Positions 1 through 7,521 of a DNA stretch of 9,882 nucleotides are shown here, one piece after another (the first letter of the stretch is position 1; the number at the start of each line of letters is the position of its first letter). The notes below the pieces were generated by a model. The model was not told where the DNA came from. It did no database searches and worked only from the letters and a program-made list of their open reading frames with translations. This DNA is from an uncultured Clostridium sp. (GTDB taxonomy: Bacteria; Bacillota; Clostridia; TANB77; CAG-508). The position numbers were made by a program, and so were the translations under genes. The stretch is from positions 1-9,882 of the forward strand of contig USCV01000046.1 of NCBI GenBank assembly GCA_900553225.1, read 5' to 3'.

Positions 1-56
1 TAGCAAAAAATTCATTCTTTATACATACTTTCTTCATAATAATATATATTTATATC

Positions 57-61
57 AGGTG
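57..61 (+). promoter_or_regulatory. Ribosome binding site deciding the start at 68
   Basis: AGGTG at 57-61 sits 6 nt before the ATG at 68. An in-frame GTG at 59 lies inside this motif and has no Shine-Dalgarno sequence of its own. The ATG at 68 is therefore the more likely start. Confidence 0.6.
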
Positions 62-67
62 CTAATA

Positions 68-847
68 ATGAAAATCTTACTTTTCCAGAGAAAAACATTA
101 ATAAAAGTATTATTTATACTTTTATTATTTATCTCCATTATTGCATTTATTTGCAAATCTATGATTTTTGCCGATGAAAAAGAAAAAGTTTTATCAGAAG
201 AAAAAATTTCAAAAATTGAAACAATTTATGACAAACCTGAAAAAATTGCTTATTTAACTTTTGATGATGGACCAACAAAAAATGTAACACCAAAAGTATT
301 AGAAATTCTAAAGAAGAATAATACTCTTGCAAATTTTTTTGTTGTTGGTAAACACGTCGCAGAATATCCAGAACTTGTAAAACAAGAATATGAAGATGGA
401 CATTTTATTGCAAACCATGGTTATTCTCATAATAATAATAAGTTATATAAAAGTAAAAATGATTTTATAAATGAGATTTTAAAGACAGATGAAGCTATTT
501 CTACTGCTATTGGAGTTTCAGGTTATCATAGTCATATTTTTAGATTTCCAAACGGTTCAATGAGTAAAAACCATTATAATGCTAAAAAAAATGCTACAAA
601 TTATTTAAAAGAAATTGACTATACTTATGTTGATTGGAATGCTTTAAATAATGATTCTATAAAAAAATATTCAAAGGAACAATTATTATCAAATTTAAAA
701 AAATCTTCTAAAGATAAAGGCACTTTAGTTATATTGATGCATGATACTGGAGACGTTAATAATACATATGATGTGCTCGAGGATTCTATTAATTATATAA
801 AATCTCAAGGTTATGAATTTAGAACTTTTTATGATATATTAAACTAA
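68..847 (+). CDS. Membrane-anchored polysaccharide deacetylase (NodB domain, CE4 family)
   Basis: Likely a cell-surface metal-dependent deacetylase acting on peptidoglycan or another N-acetylated glycan. Starting at ATG 68 it has 259 residues; the numbers here use that start. Residues about 12-33 are one strongly hydrophobic segment after a short Lys/Arg-rich tail, a signal anchor or uncleaved signal peptide. All five NodB motifs are visible: TFDDG at 64-68 (catalytic base and metal-binding Asp), HGYSH at 117-121 (metal-binding His pair), RFPNG at 159-163 (the usual RxPY/G block with Asn in place of Tyr/Gly), DW at 189-190, and LMHD at 223-226 (catalytic His). The length fits a single-domain PdaA/PgdA-like enzyme. 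The motifs are intact, so it should be active. The exact substrate (vegetative peptidoglycan, spore cortex or capsule) cannot be told from the sequence. It is convergent with the gene at 922-1167 and separated from it by a hairpin terminator. Confidence 0.92.
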   Translation: MKILLFQRKTLIKVLFILLLFISIIAFICKSMIFADEKEKVLSEEKISKIETIYDKPEKIAYLTFDDGPTKNVTPKVLEILKKNNTLANFFVVGKHVAEYPELVKQEYEDGHFIANHGYSHNNNKLYKSKNDFINEILKTDEAISTAIGVSGYHSHIFRFPNGSMSKNHYNAKKNATNYLKEIDYTYVDWNALNNDSIKKYSKEQLLSNLKKSSKDKGTLVILMHDTGDVNNTYDVLEDSINYIKSQGYEFRTFYDILN

Positions 848-850
848 CTA

Positions 851-919
851 AAAAAGCAAAAAATTATAAAATATATTAGTTCCATTACTTTTGATATTTT
901 TTATAATTTTTTGCTTTTT
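851..919. terminator. Bidirectional hairpin terminator
   Basis: A perfect 21-bp inverted repeat (851-871 with 899-919) flanks a 27-nt loop. The arms are A-rich on the left and T-rich on the right, with a single GC pair of bases in the stem (the 'agcaa'/'ttgct' part). It lies between two convergent stop codons (847 and 922). The hairpin read in either direction ends in a run of T. It can serve both the deacetylase gene and the minus-strand gene at 922-1167. Confidence 0.75.
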
Positions 920-921
920 AT

Positions 922-1167
922 TTATGCAATTTTTGATTCTAAGTCTTGTAATAATTCTTCAATTTCAGATATTCTTGCTTCAAATACTTGATTAACCATA
1001 TCATCGATTTCATTATATTCTTGCAGTTTTTCTATTTTTCTCATGGTTATTTTATGATTGTTTTGTATAACTTTTATTATAACTGCTTGTCTAAATGTAA
1101 TTTCTTCTACTATTTCTTTTATTTTGGTAATATCAGTTTTACTTTCTAGTGAACTTTTTTCTTCCAT
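922..1167 (-). CDS. Small helical protein of unknown function, 81 aa
   Basis: I do not recognise a family. Starting at the ATG at 1167 the product has 81 residues. It is charged (many Glu, Lys and Ile), with no signal peptide, membrane segment or cysteine. Residues about 12-78 look almost entirely alpha-helical. Heptad-like spacing of Ile/Leu/Val is consistent with a coiled coil or helical hairpin: one segment near KIKEIVEEITFRQAVIIKVI, another near the C-terminal EARISEIEELLQDLESKI. The reading frame stays open further upstream to a TTG at 1212. However, AGAGGTGA lies just before the ATG at 1167, and the predicted -10 box would fall inside the longer form, so 1167 is preferred. The gene follows aspS by 70 bp and has its own promoter. 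It could still be co-transcribed with aspS, because no terminator is visible between them. Confidence 0.7.
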   Translation of the reverse strand: MEEKSSLESKTDITKIKEIVEEITFRQAVIIKVIQNNHKITMRKIEKLQEYNEIDDMVNQVFEARISEIEELLQDLESKIA

Positions 1168-1168
1168 G

Positions 1169-1200
1169 AAATCACCTCTTTTTTTATAGTATGGTGATTT
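1169..1200 (-). promoter_or_regulatory. Inverted repeat joining the -10 box and ribosome binding site of the 81-aa gene
   Basis: AAATCACC at 1169-1176 and its exact reverse complement GGTGATTT at 1193-1200 form an 8-bp dyad with a 16-nt spacer. On the minus strand one arm contains the GGTGA of the ribosome binding site, and the other overlaps the predicted -10 hexamer. In RNA started further upstream, for example from aspS, the arms could pair and hide the ribosome binding site. In RNA started at the local promoter the distal arm would not be transcribed. It could also be a protein-binding operator or chance. Confidence 0.4.
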
Positions 1201-1226
1201 TACCACGAACAAATGTACTTTGTCAA
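1197..1226 (-). promoter_or_regulatory. Sigma-A-type promoter for the 81-aa gene
   Basis: On the minus strand TTGACA (1221-1226) is followed after 18 nt by TAAAAT (1197-1202). The start of transcription is expected near 1190, about 23 nt before the ATG at 1167. The promoter lies in the gap right after the aspS stop codon. Confidence 0.65.
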
Positions 1227-1237
1227 TGTTTTTTATA

Positions 1238-3010
1238 TTAATTTTTCTCCTCTTCTACTATTTTAATATGTACATCCTCTAATTGTTTTTCTGATACTTT
1301 AGATGGAGCACCCATTAATACATCGCGTGCTTTTTTATTTTTTGGAAATGCAATAACTTCTCTTATATTATTTGCGTCACTAATGAGCATTACCATTCTG
1401 TCCAACCCAGGTGCAGCACCAGCATGAGGTGGCGTTCCATATTGAAATGCATTATATAATGCTCCAAATTTAGTTTTTACATCTTCTTCAGTATAGCCTG
1501 CTATTTCAAAAGCTTTTACCATTAATTCAGGATTATGATTTCTTACTGCTCCTGATGCCATTTCATATCCGTTACATACTAAATCATATTGATATGCCAA
1601 AATATCTAATGGATTCATATTCTCTAATGCTTCCATTCCTCCTTGTGGCATAGAAAATGGATTATGATTAAAATCAATTGTTCCTTCATCTGAAAGTTCA
1701 TACATTGGAAAATCTACAATCCAGCAGAATTTATAAACATTCTTTTCTATTAGGTCTAGTCTTTTTCCTAATTCAATTCTAACAAGTCCTGCAATTTTTT
1801 GTGCTACTTTTAATTCATCTGCAATAAAGAAAATACTATCATTTGCTTTTACGCCTAAATTTTCTAGTCCAACTTTTACATCTTCTGTGATAAATTTTGC
1901 AATTCCACCATTTGCCACACCATTTTCATCTATTTTGACCCATGCAAGTCCCTTTGCTCCCGCTTCTGTTTTTGCAAATTCATCCATACTGTCGAAGAAT
2001 TTTCTTCCTTGTTTTGATCCATCTGGTAAAATAATAATTTTAATTGTTTTATCTCTAAATGCATTAAATTCAGTATTTTCAAATACTCTTGTTGCATCTT
2101 TAATAATAAGCGGATTTCTTAAATCTGGCTTATCTATTCCGTACTTTTCCATTGCTTCTAAATAAGGAATTCTAACAAACGGTCCATCTTCCACTTTCCA
2201 ATTTGTATTTTCTTTAAATACACTTGGTACAACTTTTTCAACTACTTCAAATACATCATCTTGTGTGCTAAATGCCATCTCAAAGTCTAATTGATAAAAT
2301 TCGCCTGGTGCTCTATCTGCTCTTGGATCCTCATCACGAAAACATGGAGCGATTTGATAATATTTACTAAATCCTGAAACCATTAGTAGCTGTTTAAATT
2401 GTTGTGGAGCCTGTGGAAGTGCGTAAAATTCACCTTTATGTATTCTACTAGGTACTAAATAATCACGAGCTCCTTCTGGTGACGAATTTGCTAAAATTGG
2501 GGTTTGTATTTCTGTAAATCCTAATTCATCCATTTTATTTCTTAAAGATTTCATCACTTTAGAACGAAGTAAAATGTTTTTATGTATTTTATCATTTCTT
2601 AAATCTAAAAATCTATACTCAAGTCTTAAGTCTTCTCTTACAGATTCTATATCAACCTTTTCTGAATTAATTTCAAAAGGAAGCACCGGCTTACATTTTC
2701 CAAGCATTTCTATTCTTTTTGCATCTATTTCAATTTCTCCTGTTGGAATTTTATTATTTTTACTTTGTCTTTCTAGTACTTCACCTTCCACACTTATTAC
2801 ACATTCTGTTACAAGATTATTTTCTATATCCTTTATTACTTCACTATTAGAAATAACAATTTGAGTAATTCCAAATTCATCTCTTAAATCAATAAACTTC
2901 ATAGCACCCAGATTTCTAATTCTTTGAACCCAACCAGCAAGTTTAACTATTTGTCCAACGTTTTTTATATTTAATTCACCACAATTATGGTTTTTATATT
3001 GATTCTTCAT
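1238..3010 (-). CDS. aspS: Aspartyl-tRNA synthetase (class IIb, bacterial type with GAD domain)
   Basis: Charges tRNA-Asp with aspartate in the cytoplasm. At 590 residues it has full bacterial length. Domains in order: N-terminal OB-fold anticodon-binding domain (about 1-110), class II catalytic core, inserted GAD domain (about 285-420), then the rest of the core. Motif 2 is FRDEDPRADRAPGEFYQLD at 224-242, WIVDFPMYE is at 430-438, FNHNPFSMPQGG at 447-458, SGAVRNH at 486-492, and motif 3 GLDRMVMLI at 535-543. The PGEFYQLD, NPFSMPQGG and SGAVRNH blocks and the MGAPS-VSEKQL C-terminus resemble AspRS from Alphaproteobacteria as I recall them, not the Bacillus form (RQPEFTQID, HHPFT, GGGSIRIH). 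Leu34, where non-discriminating bacterial AspRS often has His, hints at a tRNA-Asp-specific enzyme; this is inference. AAGGAG at 3019-3024 precedes the ATG at 3010. A sigma-A promoter lies close upstream and there is no room for a T-box. Confidence 0.97.
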   Translation of the reverse strand: MKNQYKNHNCGELNIKNVGQIVKLAGWVQRIRNLGAMKFIDLRDEFGITQIVISNSEVIKDIENNLVTECVISVEGEVLERQSKNNKIPTGEIEIDAKRIEMLGKCKPVLPFEINSEKVDIESVREDLRLEYRFLDLRNDKIHKNILLRSKVMKSLRNKMDELGFTEIQTPILANSSPEGARDYLVPSRIHKGEFYALPQAPQQFKQLLMVSGFSKYYQIAPCFRDEDPRADRAPGEFYQLDFEMAFSTQDDVFEVVEKVVPSVFKENTNWKVEDGPFVRIPYLEAMEKYGIDKPDLRNPLIIKDATRVFENTEFNAFRDKTIKIIILPDGSKQGRKFFDSMDEFAKTEAGAKGLAWVKIDENGVANGGIAKFITEDVKVGLENLGVKANDSIFFIADELKVAQKIAGLVRIELGKRLDLIEKNVYKFCWIVDFPMYELSDEGTIDFNHNPFSMPQGGMEALENMNPLDILAYQYDLVCNGYEMASGAVRNHNPELMVKAFEIAGYTEEDVKTKFGALYNAFQYGTPPHAGAAPGLDRMVMLISDANNIREVIAFPKNKKARDVLMGAPSKVSEKQLEDVHIKIVEEEKN

Positions 3011-3037
3011 TTTTTCGTCTCCTTTTTATTTTTTACT

Positions 3038-3065
3038 ATTATATCAAAAATTGACTAATTTTCAA
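3038..3065 (-). promoter_or_regulatory. Sigma-A promoter for aspS
   Basis: On the minus strand TTGAAA (3060-3065) is followed after 16 nt by a perfect TATAAT (3038-3043). Transcription should start near 3031, giving a leader of only about 20 nt. This argues against a T-box or other leader control of aspS. The remaining part of the gap (about 3066-3200) is AT-rich, with no clear terminator for the upstream methyltransferase gene and no convincing small gene. Confidence 0.75.
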
Positions 3066-3200
3066 TACTGCTTTTATCTTAAATATTCTATATTACTATA
3101 TCCTTTAAATCTAATATTTTTCTATTTCCAGATTATAATTCAAGCACAATTTTGATATTTCACATTTCTTCTTTTATCATTTTCAGAGTAAACATAGAAT

Positions 3201-3989
3201 TTATTTAACCTTTCCTCTCACATACTCGTAAATCATAATTCCAGCTGCAACTGCTGCATTTAAACTTTCAGTTTTCCCAAGCATTGGAATTTTTACTTTT
3301 CTATCTGCTATATTTTGTACTTCTTTTGAAACACCATTTGCCTCATTTCCAATAACAATTACTTTTTTATTAAAATTAACATCATATACACTTTCAGTTC
3401 CATCTAAAGCTGTACATAACACTTCAAAATCATGTTTCTTTATTTCTTGTAAAGTATCTACTAAATTATTACTTTCAATTCTTTTTACTCTAAAAATAGC
3501 ACCCATAGTAGAACGAACTACTTTTGAATTATAAAAATCCACCGTATTTTTTGATACAATAACTTGTTTTAAATTTGCACTATCAATAGTTCTTAATATA
3601 GTTCCTAAATTTCCCGGATCTTGCAAGTCATCTAATACAATAATAATATCCTCTGAATAATCTATTTTTAAATTATCATTATTTTTTTCTACTATTCCCA
3701 TAATTCCTTGTGGACTTCCTACATCAGATATAGTATCGAAAATCTTCTTATTTACATATATACAATCATATTTTGCAATTTCATACAGAAGTTTTGTTTC
3801 TATTGTTCCATTTGTAATACATTCCTCACATATTACTATATTTTTTATTCTTTGCTTTTCTTCAATTGCCTCTTTTATTAATTTAACGCCTTCTATAATA
3901 AAACAGTTTTCAATATCTCTAAATTTTTTTTCTTTTAATTTTTTTATTTTCTTTACTGTTTCATTATCTTTACTAGTAATTACTTGCAC
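3201..3989 (-). CDS. TrmH/SpoU-family RNA 2'-O-methyltransferase
   Basis: A SPOUT-fold, SAM-dependent RNA ribose methyltransferase of 262 residues. Residues about 1-100 match the small N-terminal substrate-binding domain (SpoU_sub_bind type), with EGVKLIKEA near 33-41. The C-terminal catalytic domain carries the three SpoU motifs: DPGNLGTILRT at 124-134 (Asn127 and Arg133), IGNEANGVS at 213-221, and IPMLGKTESLNAAVAAG at 234-250, which forms the knotted SAM site. It looks like the RlmB/YsgA group that modifies 23S rRNA, but the target nucleotide cannot be assigned. The start is GTG at 3989: GAGGT at 3996-4000 lies 6 nt before it and overlaps the upstream mfd stop codon (3999-4001), suggesting translational coupling. 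It is the last gene of the TSCPD-mfd-trmH operon. If mfd is frameshifted, early termination at 4501 could lower its translation. Confidence 0.93.
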   Translation of the reverse strand: MQVITSKDNETVKKIKKLKEKKFRDIENCFIIEGVKLIKEAIEEKQRIKNIVICEECITNGTIETKLLYEIAKYDCIYVNKKIFDTISDVGSPQGIMGIVEKNNDNLKIDYSEDIIIVLDDLQDPGNLGTILRTIDSANLKQVIVSKNTVDFYNSKVVRSTMGAIFRVKRIESNNLVDTLQEIKKHDFEVLCTALDGTESVYDVNFNKKVIVIGNEANGVSKEVQNIADRKVKIPMLGKTESLNAAVAAGIMIYEYVRGKVK

Positions 3990-3998
3990 TTTACTACC

Positions 3999-4562
3999 TC
4001 ACTTACAATTTATTAAAAATTTTTTTACTTTTTCAATTACTTTTTCACTTGAATTCGTTTCTAAATTTAAAGTAATATATGGTTCTTTTCCTGGTGAAAA
4101 TTTAATTTTGTTATTATATAATTTTAGTAAACTATCTACTTTATCCATTTTAAATTTTTGAGTATCAAAATAAAATACTGCCATTTCTTTTCTTTGCATT
4201 ATTTTAACAATATTTGCTTCCTTACACAATTGTTTTATTCTTGCAATTTCAATTAAGTTATTTACCTCTTCTGGAATTTGTCCATATCTATCTATTAATT
4301 CATCCATTACATCTTGAATATCTTCTTCTTTTCTTGCAAGGGCAATATCTTGATAAATTTCTATTTTTTGACTACTATTTTCAATATATTCATCAGGTAT
4401 AAAACTAGATAGATTCATGTCAATTTGAATTTCGACTTCTTTTTCCACTTTAGTTCCCTGCATTTCTTTTACAACTTCATCTAACAACTTACAATATGTA
4501 TCATATCCAACTTGTTCCATATGCCCATGTTGTATTTCTCCGAAGTAAACTTCCTGCTCCAC
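3999..4562 (-). pseudogene. mfd: Mfd C-terminal fragment (TRCF/D7 domain), out of frame with the N-terminal part
   Basis: This is the 3' end of mfd in a different reading frame. The open frame can be extended to a GTG at 4562, but that codon lies inside the other mfd frame and is unlikely to be a real start. Homology begins at the GEIQHGHMEQVGYDTYCKLLDE block, the standard Mfd sequence that follows the 'GAGSLL' of the upstream fragment. From there to the TGA at 3999-4001 there are 180 residues, including the TRCF/D7 region (FIPDEYI ... RYGQIPEEVNNLIEIARIKQLC) that in Mfd regulates the translocase through contact with the N-terminal module. Joining the two parts by removing one base gives 1173 residues, normal for Mfd (about 1150-1180). 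The fragment is well conserved with no other lesion, so the break is recent, an error in the sequence, or bypassed in translation. Confidence 0.88.
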
Positions 4563-7521
4563 GTATTTCTAAGTCGCGCATTGCAATTTTAAATCCAGAA
4601 CCAAACTCAGTAAATTCTCTCATTGCCTTTAATCTTTTATCTGCAACTTCTGTTAATAGTTTATCTCTTTTATATGTAATATATGCATATGCTTGTTTAT
4701 TAGATCTTCCAACCCTGCCTCTTATCTGATATAACTGAGCAAGACCTAACCTATCTGCGTTTTCAACAATAATTGTGTTCGCATTTGGAATATCAATTCC
4801 AGATTCTAATATTGTAGTACAAACCAAAACATTTATTTCTTTTTTTATAAATTGCATCATTATATCTTCTAACTGTCTACCTGTCATCTTGCCATGTGCA
4901 AAACCTACTTCTGCTTCTGGAACAAGCTCAGATAAAAAATGTGCTCGTTTTTCAATTCCTTCAACATTGTTAAATAAGTAAAATACCTGTCCGTCTCGTT
5001 CTAATTCTTTTGTAATTGCTTCCTTTATAACTTCTTCATCAAATTCCAAAACATAAGTCTGAACTGGTTTTCGGTTATGTGGTGGTTCGTAAATAACAGA
5101 CATATCTCTTACTCCAACAATTGACATATGAAGTGTTCTAGGAATTGGTGTTGCTGTCATTGTAAGAACATCTACATTGTTTTTTAACTGTTTTATTTTT
5201 TCTTTATCTTTTACACCAAATCGGTGCTCTTCATCTATAATTAATAATCCTAAATCTTTAAATTCTACATCCTTACTTAAAATTCTATGTGTTCCAATAA
5301 CAACATCTACTTCTCCTAATTTTAATTTTTTTATAACTTCATCTTGTTGTTTTTTTGTACGAAAACGATTTAATAATTCTACCCTTATTGCAAATTTTTC
5401 CATTCTGGTTTTAAATTCCTCATATTGTTGATTTGCAAGCACTGTAGTTGGAACAAGGTATGCTACTTGTTTTTGATCCATTACAGATTTGAATGCTGCT
5501 CTTATTGCTACTTCTGTTTTTCCATATCCAACATCTCCACATAAGAGTCTATCCATTGGTTTTGGCATTTCCATATCCTTTTTGGTTTCTTCTATGCAAC
5601 GAAGTTGATCATCTGTTTCTTTATATGGAAAGTCCTCCTCAAATTGCCTTTGCCACTGAGTATCTTTTGAAAAAGCATATCCTGCAGCTTTTTGTCTTTT
5701 TGCATAAAGTTCAATTAACTCTCTTGCAACTTCTCTTAAGTTAGATTTAACCTTTTTCTTTGTACTTTCCCACTCTTTTCCACCTAATTTATTAATTTTA
5801 GGGCTAGCTTCACCAGCACCTATATACTTTCTTACACTATCTAGGCTATTTGTAGGGACATATAAAATATCATCATTTTTATATCGTAATTTTAGATAAT
5901 CTTTTATTATGCCATCTGCCTTAATTGTATTTACTCCTATAAATTGACCAATTCCATGAACTCTATGAACAACAAAGTCTCCAATTTTCAAATCTGCAAA
6001 TACAACTTTTTCTCCTTGTTTAAATGCACTACTTACTTTTCTCTTTTTTGCATTAGAACTAAAGAATTCCTCACTACTAATTACAACAAGTTTAGAATCA
6101 AAGCATTCAAATCCTGAAGATAATGCTCCCATTGTAACAAGTACTTCTTTATTTTCTATTTGACTATCTTCTAGTTTTTCAACATATTTATGGTTAATAT
6201 TTTTTTGGGTTAATAAACTACATATTCTTTTTACATTCGTTTCATTTCCGCCAAGTATAATAACTGTCTTTTTTTGTTCTACCATCTGCTTTAGTTCATC
6301 TATCAATAACTCTATTTCGCTTTTGAAAAAATTAATATCTCTATATCTAAAAATATATTCATTGTTTCTATTTTTTCCAAGCTCTTTTACAATATCTTGT
6401 TTTTCAAAATAGATAATTTGTTTTTCATCTATCTGCAATTTAAAATTACTAATATTCTGAATTTCTTCTGGAACTAATCTTGATTTTCCAACTAGATTTT
6501 TTATTAGCTGATTGTTTTCTTTTATAATATTTTCTACTCTTTGGTTTATTTTACTCTTTTCGTCAATAATAATTAAATAATCTTTTCCTAAATAATCTAA
6601 AAAAGTATTTTGTTTTTCATAAAAACAATTAAAATATTTATCAACTTTACTAATATAATCTCCATTTTTTATAAGCTCTAAATCCTCATTTAAATTATCT
6701 CTTATTTTGTCTAAATACTGTTTCTTAAATTTATCATCGAAATTTAGTTTCGTACTTTCACTTAATTTATTATCCCCTAAACTAAGATTGTTTGGATTAT
6801 TACAAATTTTTTGGGATATTTTTTCTATAGATTCAATTAACAAAAATTCATGTGCGGGATTTATAGTAATTTCATTTAGCATTTGAGTTGATCTTTGTGA
6901 TGATAATTGAAAACTTCTAATAGAATCAATGTCATCTCCCCAAAATTCTATTCTTATTCCATTTTTATCATTTATTCCAATATCTACAATTCCGCCTCTT
7001 ATAGAAAATTGTCCTCTAGTTTCTACTAAATCTTGCCTTTCATATCCTATATTAAGTAAGTTCTCTTTTACTTTTTCTAATGAATATGTAATTCCCACTT
7101 TTAATTTCATTTCACTTTTATATAAATCTTCTTTTCGTATCATTTTTTGCATAATTGCTTCTATTGTAGTTATAACAATATCCACTTTATTTTCTCTTAT
7201 TTTATTTAACACTTCAATTCTTTCATATGGTAAATCTTTACTCTCTGCCAAAAAATCATAACTTGCAATTTCTCTTTTAGGGAAATACTCTAAATTAGAT
7301 GTAAAATATGATAAATCTCTTATAAGATTTTTCGCTTGCATTTCATTATATGTAATAATGCAAACCGGTCTTTTACTTGCATCTTTCGTACAATATGCAA
7401 ATTGAACTTTTCCAACGTCAGATAAGCCCGATATTTGTACCGGACTATTTTCGTTTTTTATGGATTTAATATAATCTTTAAATTTTTCTGTATTTTCTAA
7501 TTTCTGCACGAGTAAATTCAT
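4501..7521 (-). CDS. mfd: Transcription-repair coupling factor Mfd, frameshifted near its end
   Basis: An ATP-driven DNA translocase that releases RNA polymerase stalled at lesions and recruits UvrA. This frame has 1006 codons, of which the first 993 match Mfd. In order: a UvrB-like N-terminal module (about 1-330) with a degenerate Walker A (SGLSDVGK, 31-38); the CarD-like RNA-polymerase-interaction domain (about 503-565, KIGDFVVHRVHGIGQF); then the SF2 translocase with Walker A GDVGYGKT at 662-669, DEEH at 763-766, TATPIPRT at 789-796 and QIRGRVGR at 932-939. The TRG motif (FGSGFKIAMRDLEIRGAG) begins near 972. After LL at 992-993 the frame shifts, reads 13 unrelated residues and stops at 4501, losing the end of the TRG region and the D7 domain. 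ATG 7521 overlaps the upstream TSCPD stop (TAATG), with GAGGAA before it. As written, the product would be truncated and probably misregulated or inactive. Confidence 0.95.
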   Translation of the reverse strand: MNLLVQKLENTEKFKDYIKSIKNENSPVQISGLSDVGKVQFAYCTKDASKRPVCIITYNEMQAKNLIRDLSYFTSNLEYFPKREIASYDFLAESKDLPYERIEVLNKIRENKVDIVITTIEAIMQKMIRKEDLYKSEMKLKVGITYSLEKVKENLLNIGYERQDLVETRGQFSIRGGIVDIGINDKNGIRIEFWGDDIDSIRSFQLSSQRSTQMLNEITINPAHEFLLIESIEKISQKICNNPNNLSLGDNKLSESTKLNFDDKFKKQYLDKIRDNLNEDLELIKNGDYISKVDKYFNCFYEKQNTFLDYLGKDYLIIIDEKSKINQRVENIIKENNQLIKNLVGKSRLVPEEIQNISNFKLQIDEKQIIYFEKQDIVKELGKNRNNEYIFRYRDINFFKSEIELLIDELKQMVEQKKTVIILGGNETNVKRICSLLTQKNINHKYVEKLEDSQIENKEVLVTMGALSSGFECFDSKLVVISSEEFFSSNAKKRKVSSAFKQGEKVVFADLKIGDFVVHRVHGIGQFIGVNTIKADGIIKDYLKLRYKNDDILYVPTNSLDSVRKYIGAGEASPKINKLGGKEWESTKKKVKSNLREVARELIELYAKRQKAAGYAFSKDTQWQRQFEEDFPYKETDDQLRCIEETKKDMEMPKPMDRLLCGDVGYGKTEVAIRAAFKSVMDQKQVAYLVPTTVLANQQYEEFKTRMEKFAIRVELLNRFRTKKQQDEVIKKLKLGEVDVVIGTHRILSKDVEFKDLGLLIIDEEHRFGVKDKEKIKQLKNNVDVLTMTATPIPRTLHMSIVGVRDMSVIYEPPHNRKPVQTYVLEFDEEVIKEAITKELERDGQVFYLFNNVEGIEKRAHFLSELVPEAEVGFAHGKMTGRQLEDIMMQFIKKEINVLVCTTILESGIDIPNANTIIVENADRLGLAQLYQIRGRVGRSNKQAYAYITYKRDKLLTEVADKRLKAMREFTEFGSGFKIAMRDLEIRGAGSLLRRNTTWAYGTSWI
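4538..4546 (-). other. mfd: Single-base frameshift site in mfd
   Basis: On the minus strand the codons run AGT TTA CTT CGG AGA (Ser-Leu-Leu-Arg-Arg). Dropping the C at plus-strand position 4542 gives AGT TTA CTT GGA GAA ATA CAA CAT (SLLGEIQH), which is the expected Mfd sequence and leads into the downstream frame without any gap. The lesion is therefore one extra base, located to within one or two positions. Confidence 0.85.

Noticed and set aside
1..56. Possible promoter for the deacetylase gene
   Set aside because: The stretch is AT-rich with several TAATAT-like strings, but no -35/-10 pair with acceptable spacing could be supported. The promoter may lie left of the window.
1887..2864. Plus-strand open frames inside aspS (1887-2165 and 2574-2864)
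   Set aside because: They are antisense to strongly conserved aspS domains, have no ribosome binding site and give Ser/Leu/Ile-rich translations typical of reverse shadows.
3061..3130. AT-rich inverted repeat (AAATATT/AATATTT) upstream of aspS
   Set aside because: Seven AT-only pairs with a loop of about 25 nt are expected by chance at this base composition, and no T-run follows to make a terminator.
3011..3200. Possible T-box or other leader control of aspS
   Set aside because: A good promoter at 3038-3065 leaves only about a 20-nt leader. No T-box-like AGGGTGGNACCGCG element or specifier stem was seen in the gap.
4501..4562. Two genuine overlapping genes instead of one broken mfd
   Set aside because: The downstream frame has only a GTG inside the other frame and no separate ribosome binding site. 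Its homology begins exactly where the upstream homology ends, and the joined length equals a normal Mfd.
4214..7261. Several plus-strand open frames opposite mfd
   Set aside because: They are antisense to recognised Mfd domains, Phe/Leu/Ser-rich, without ribosome binding sites or plausible products.
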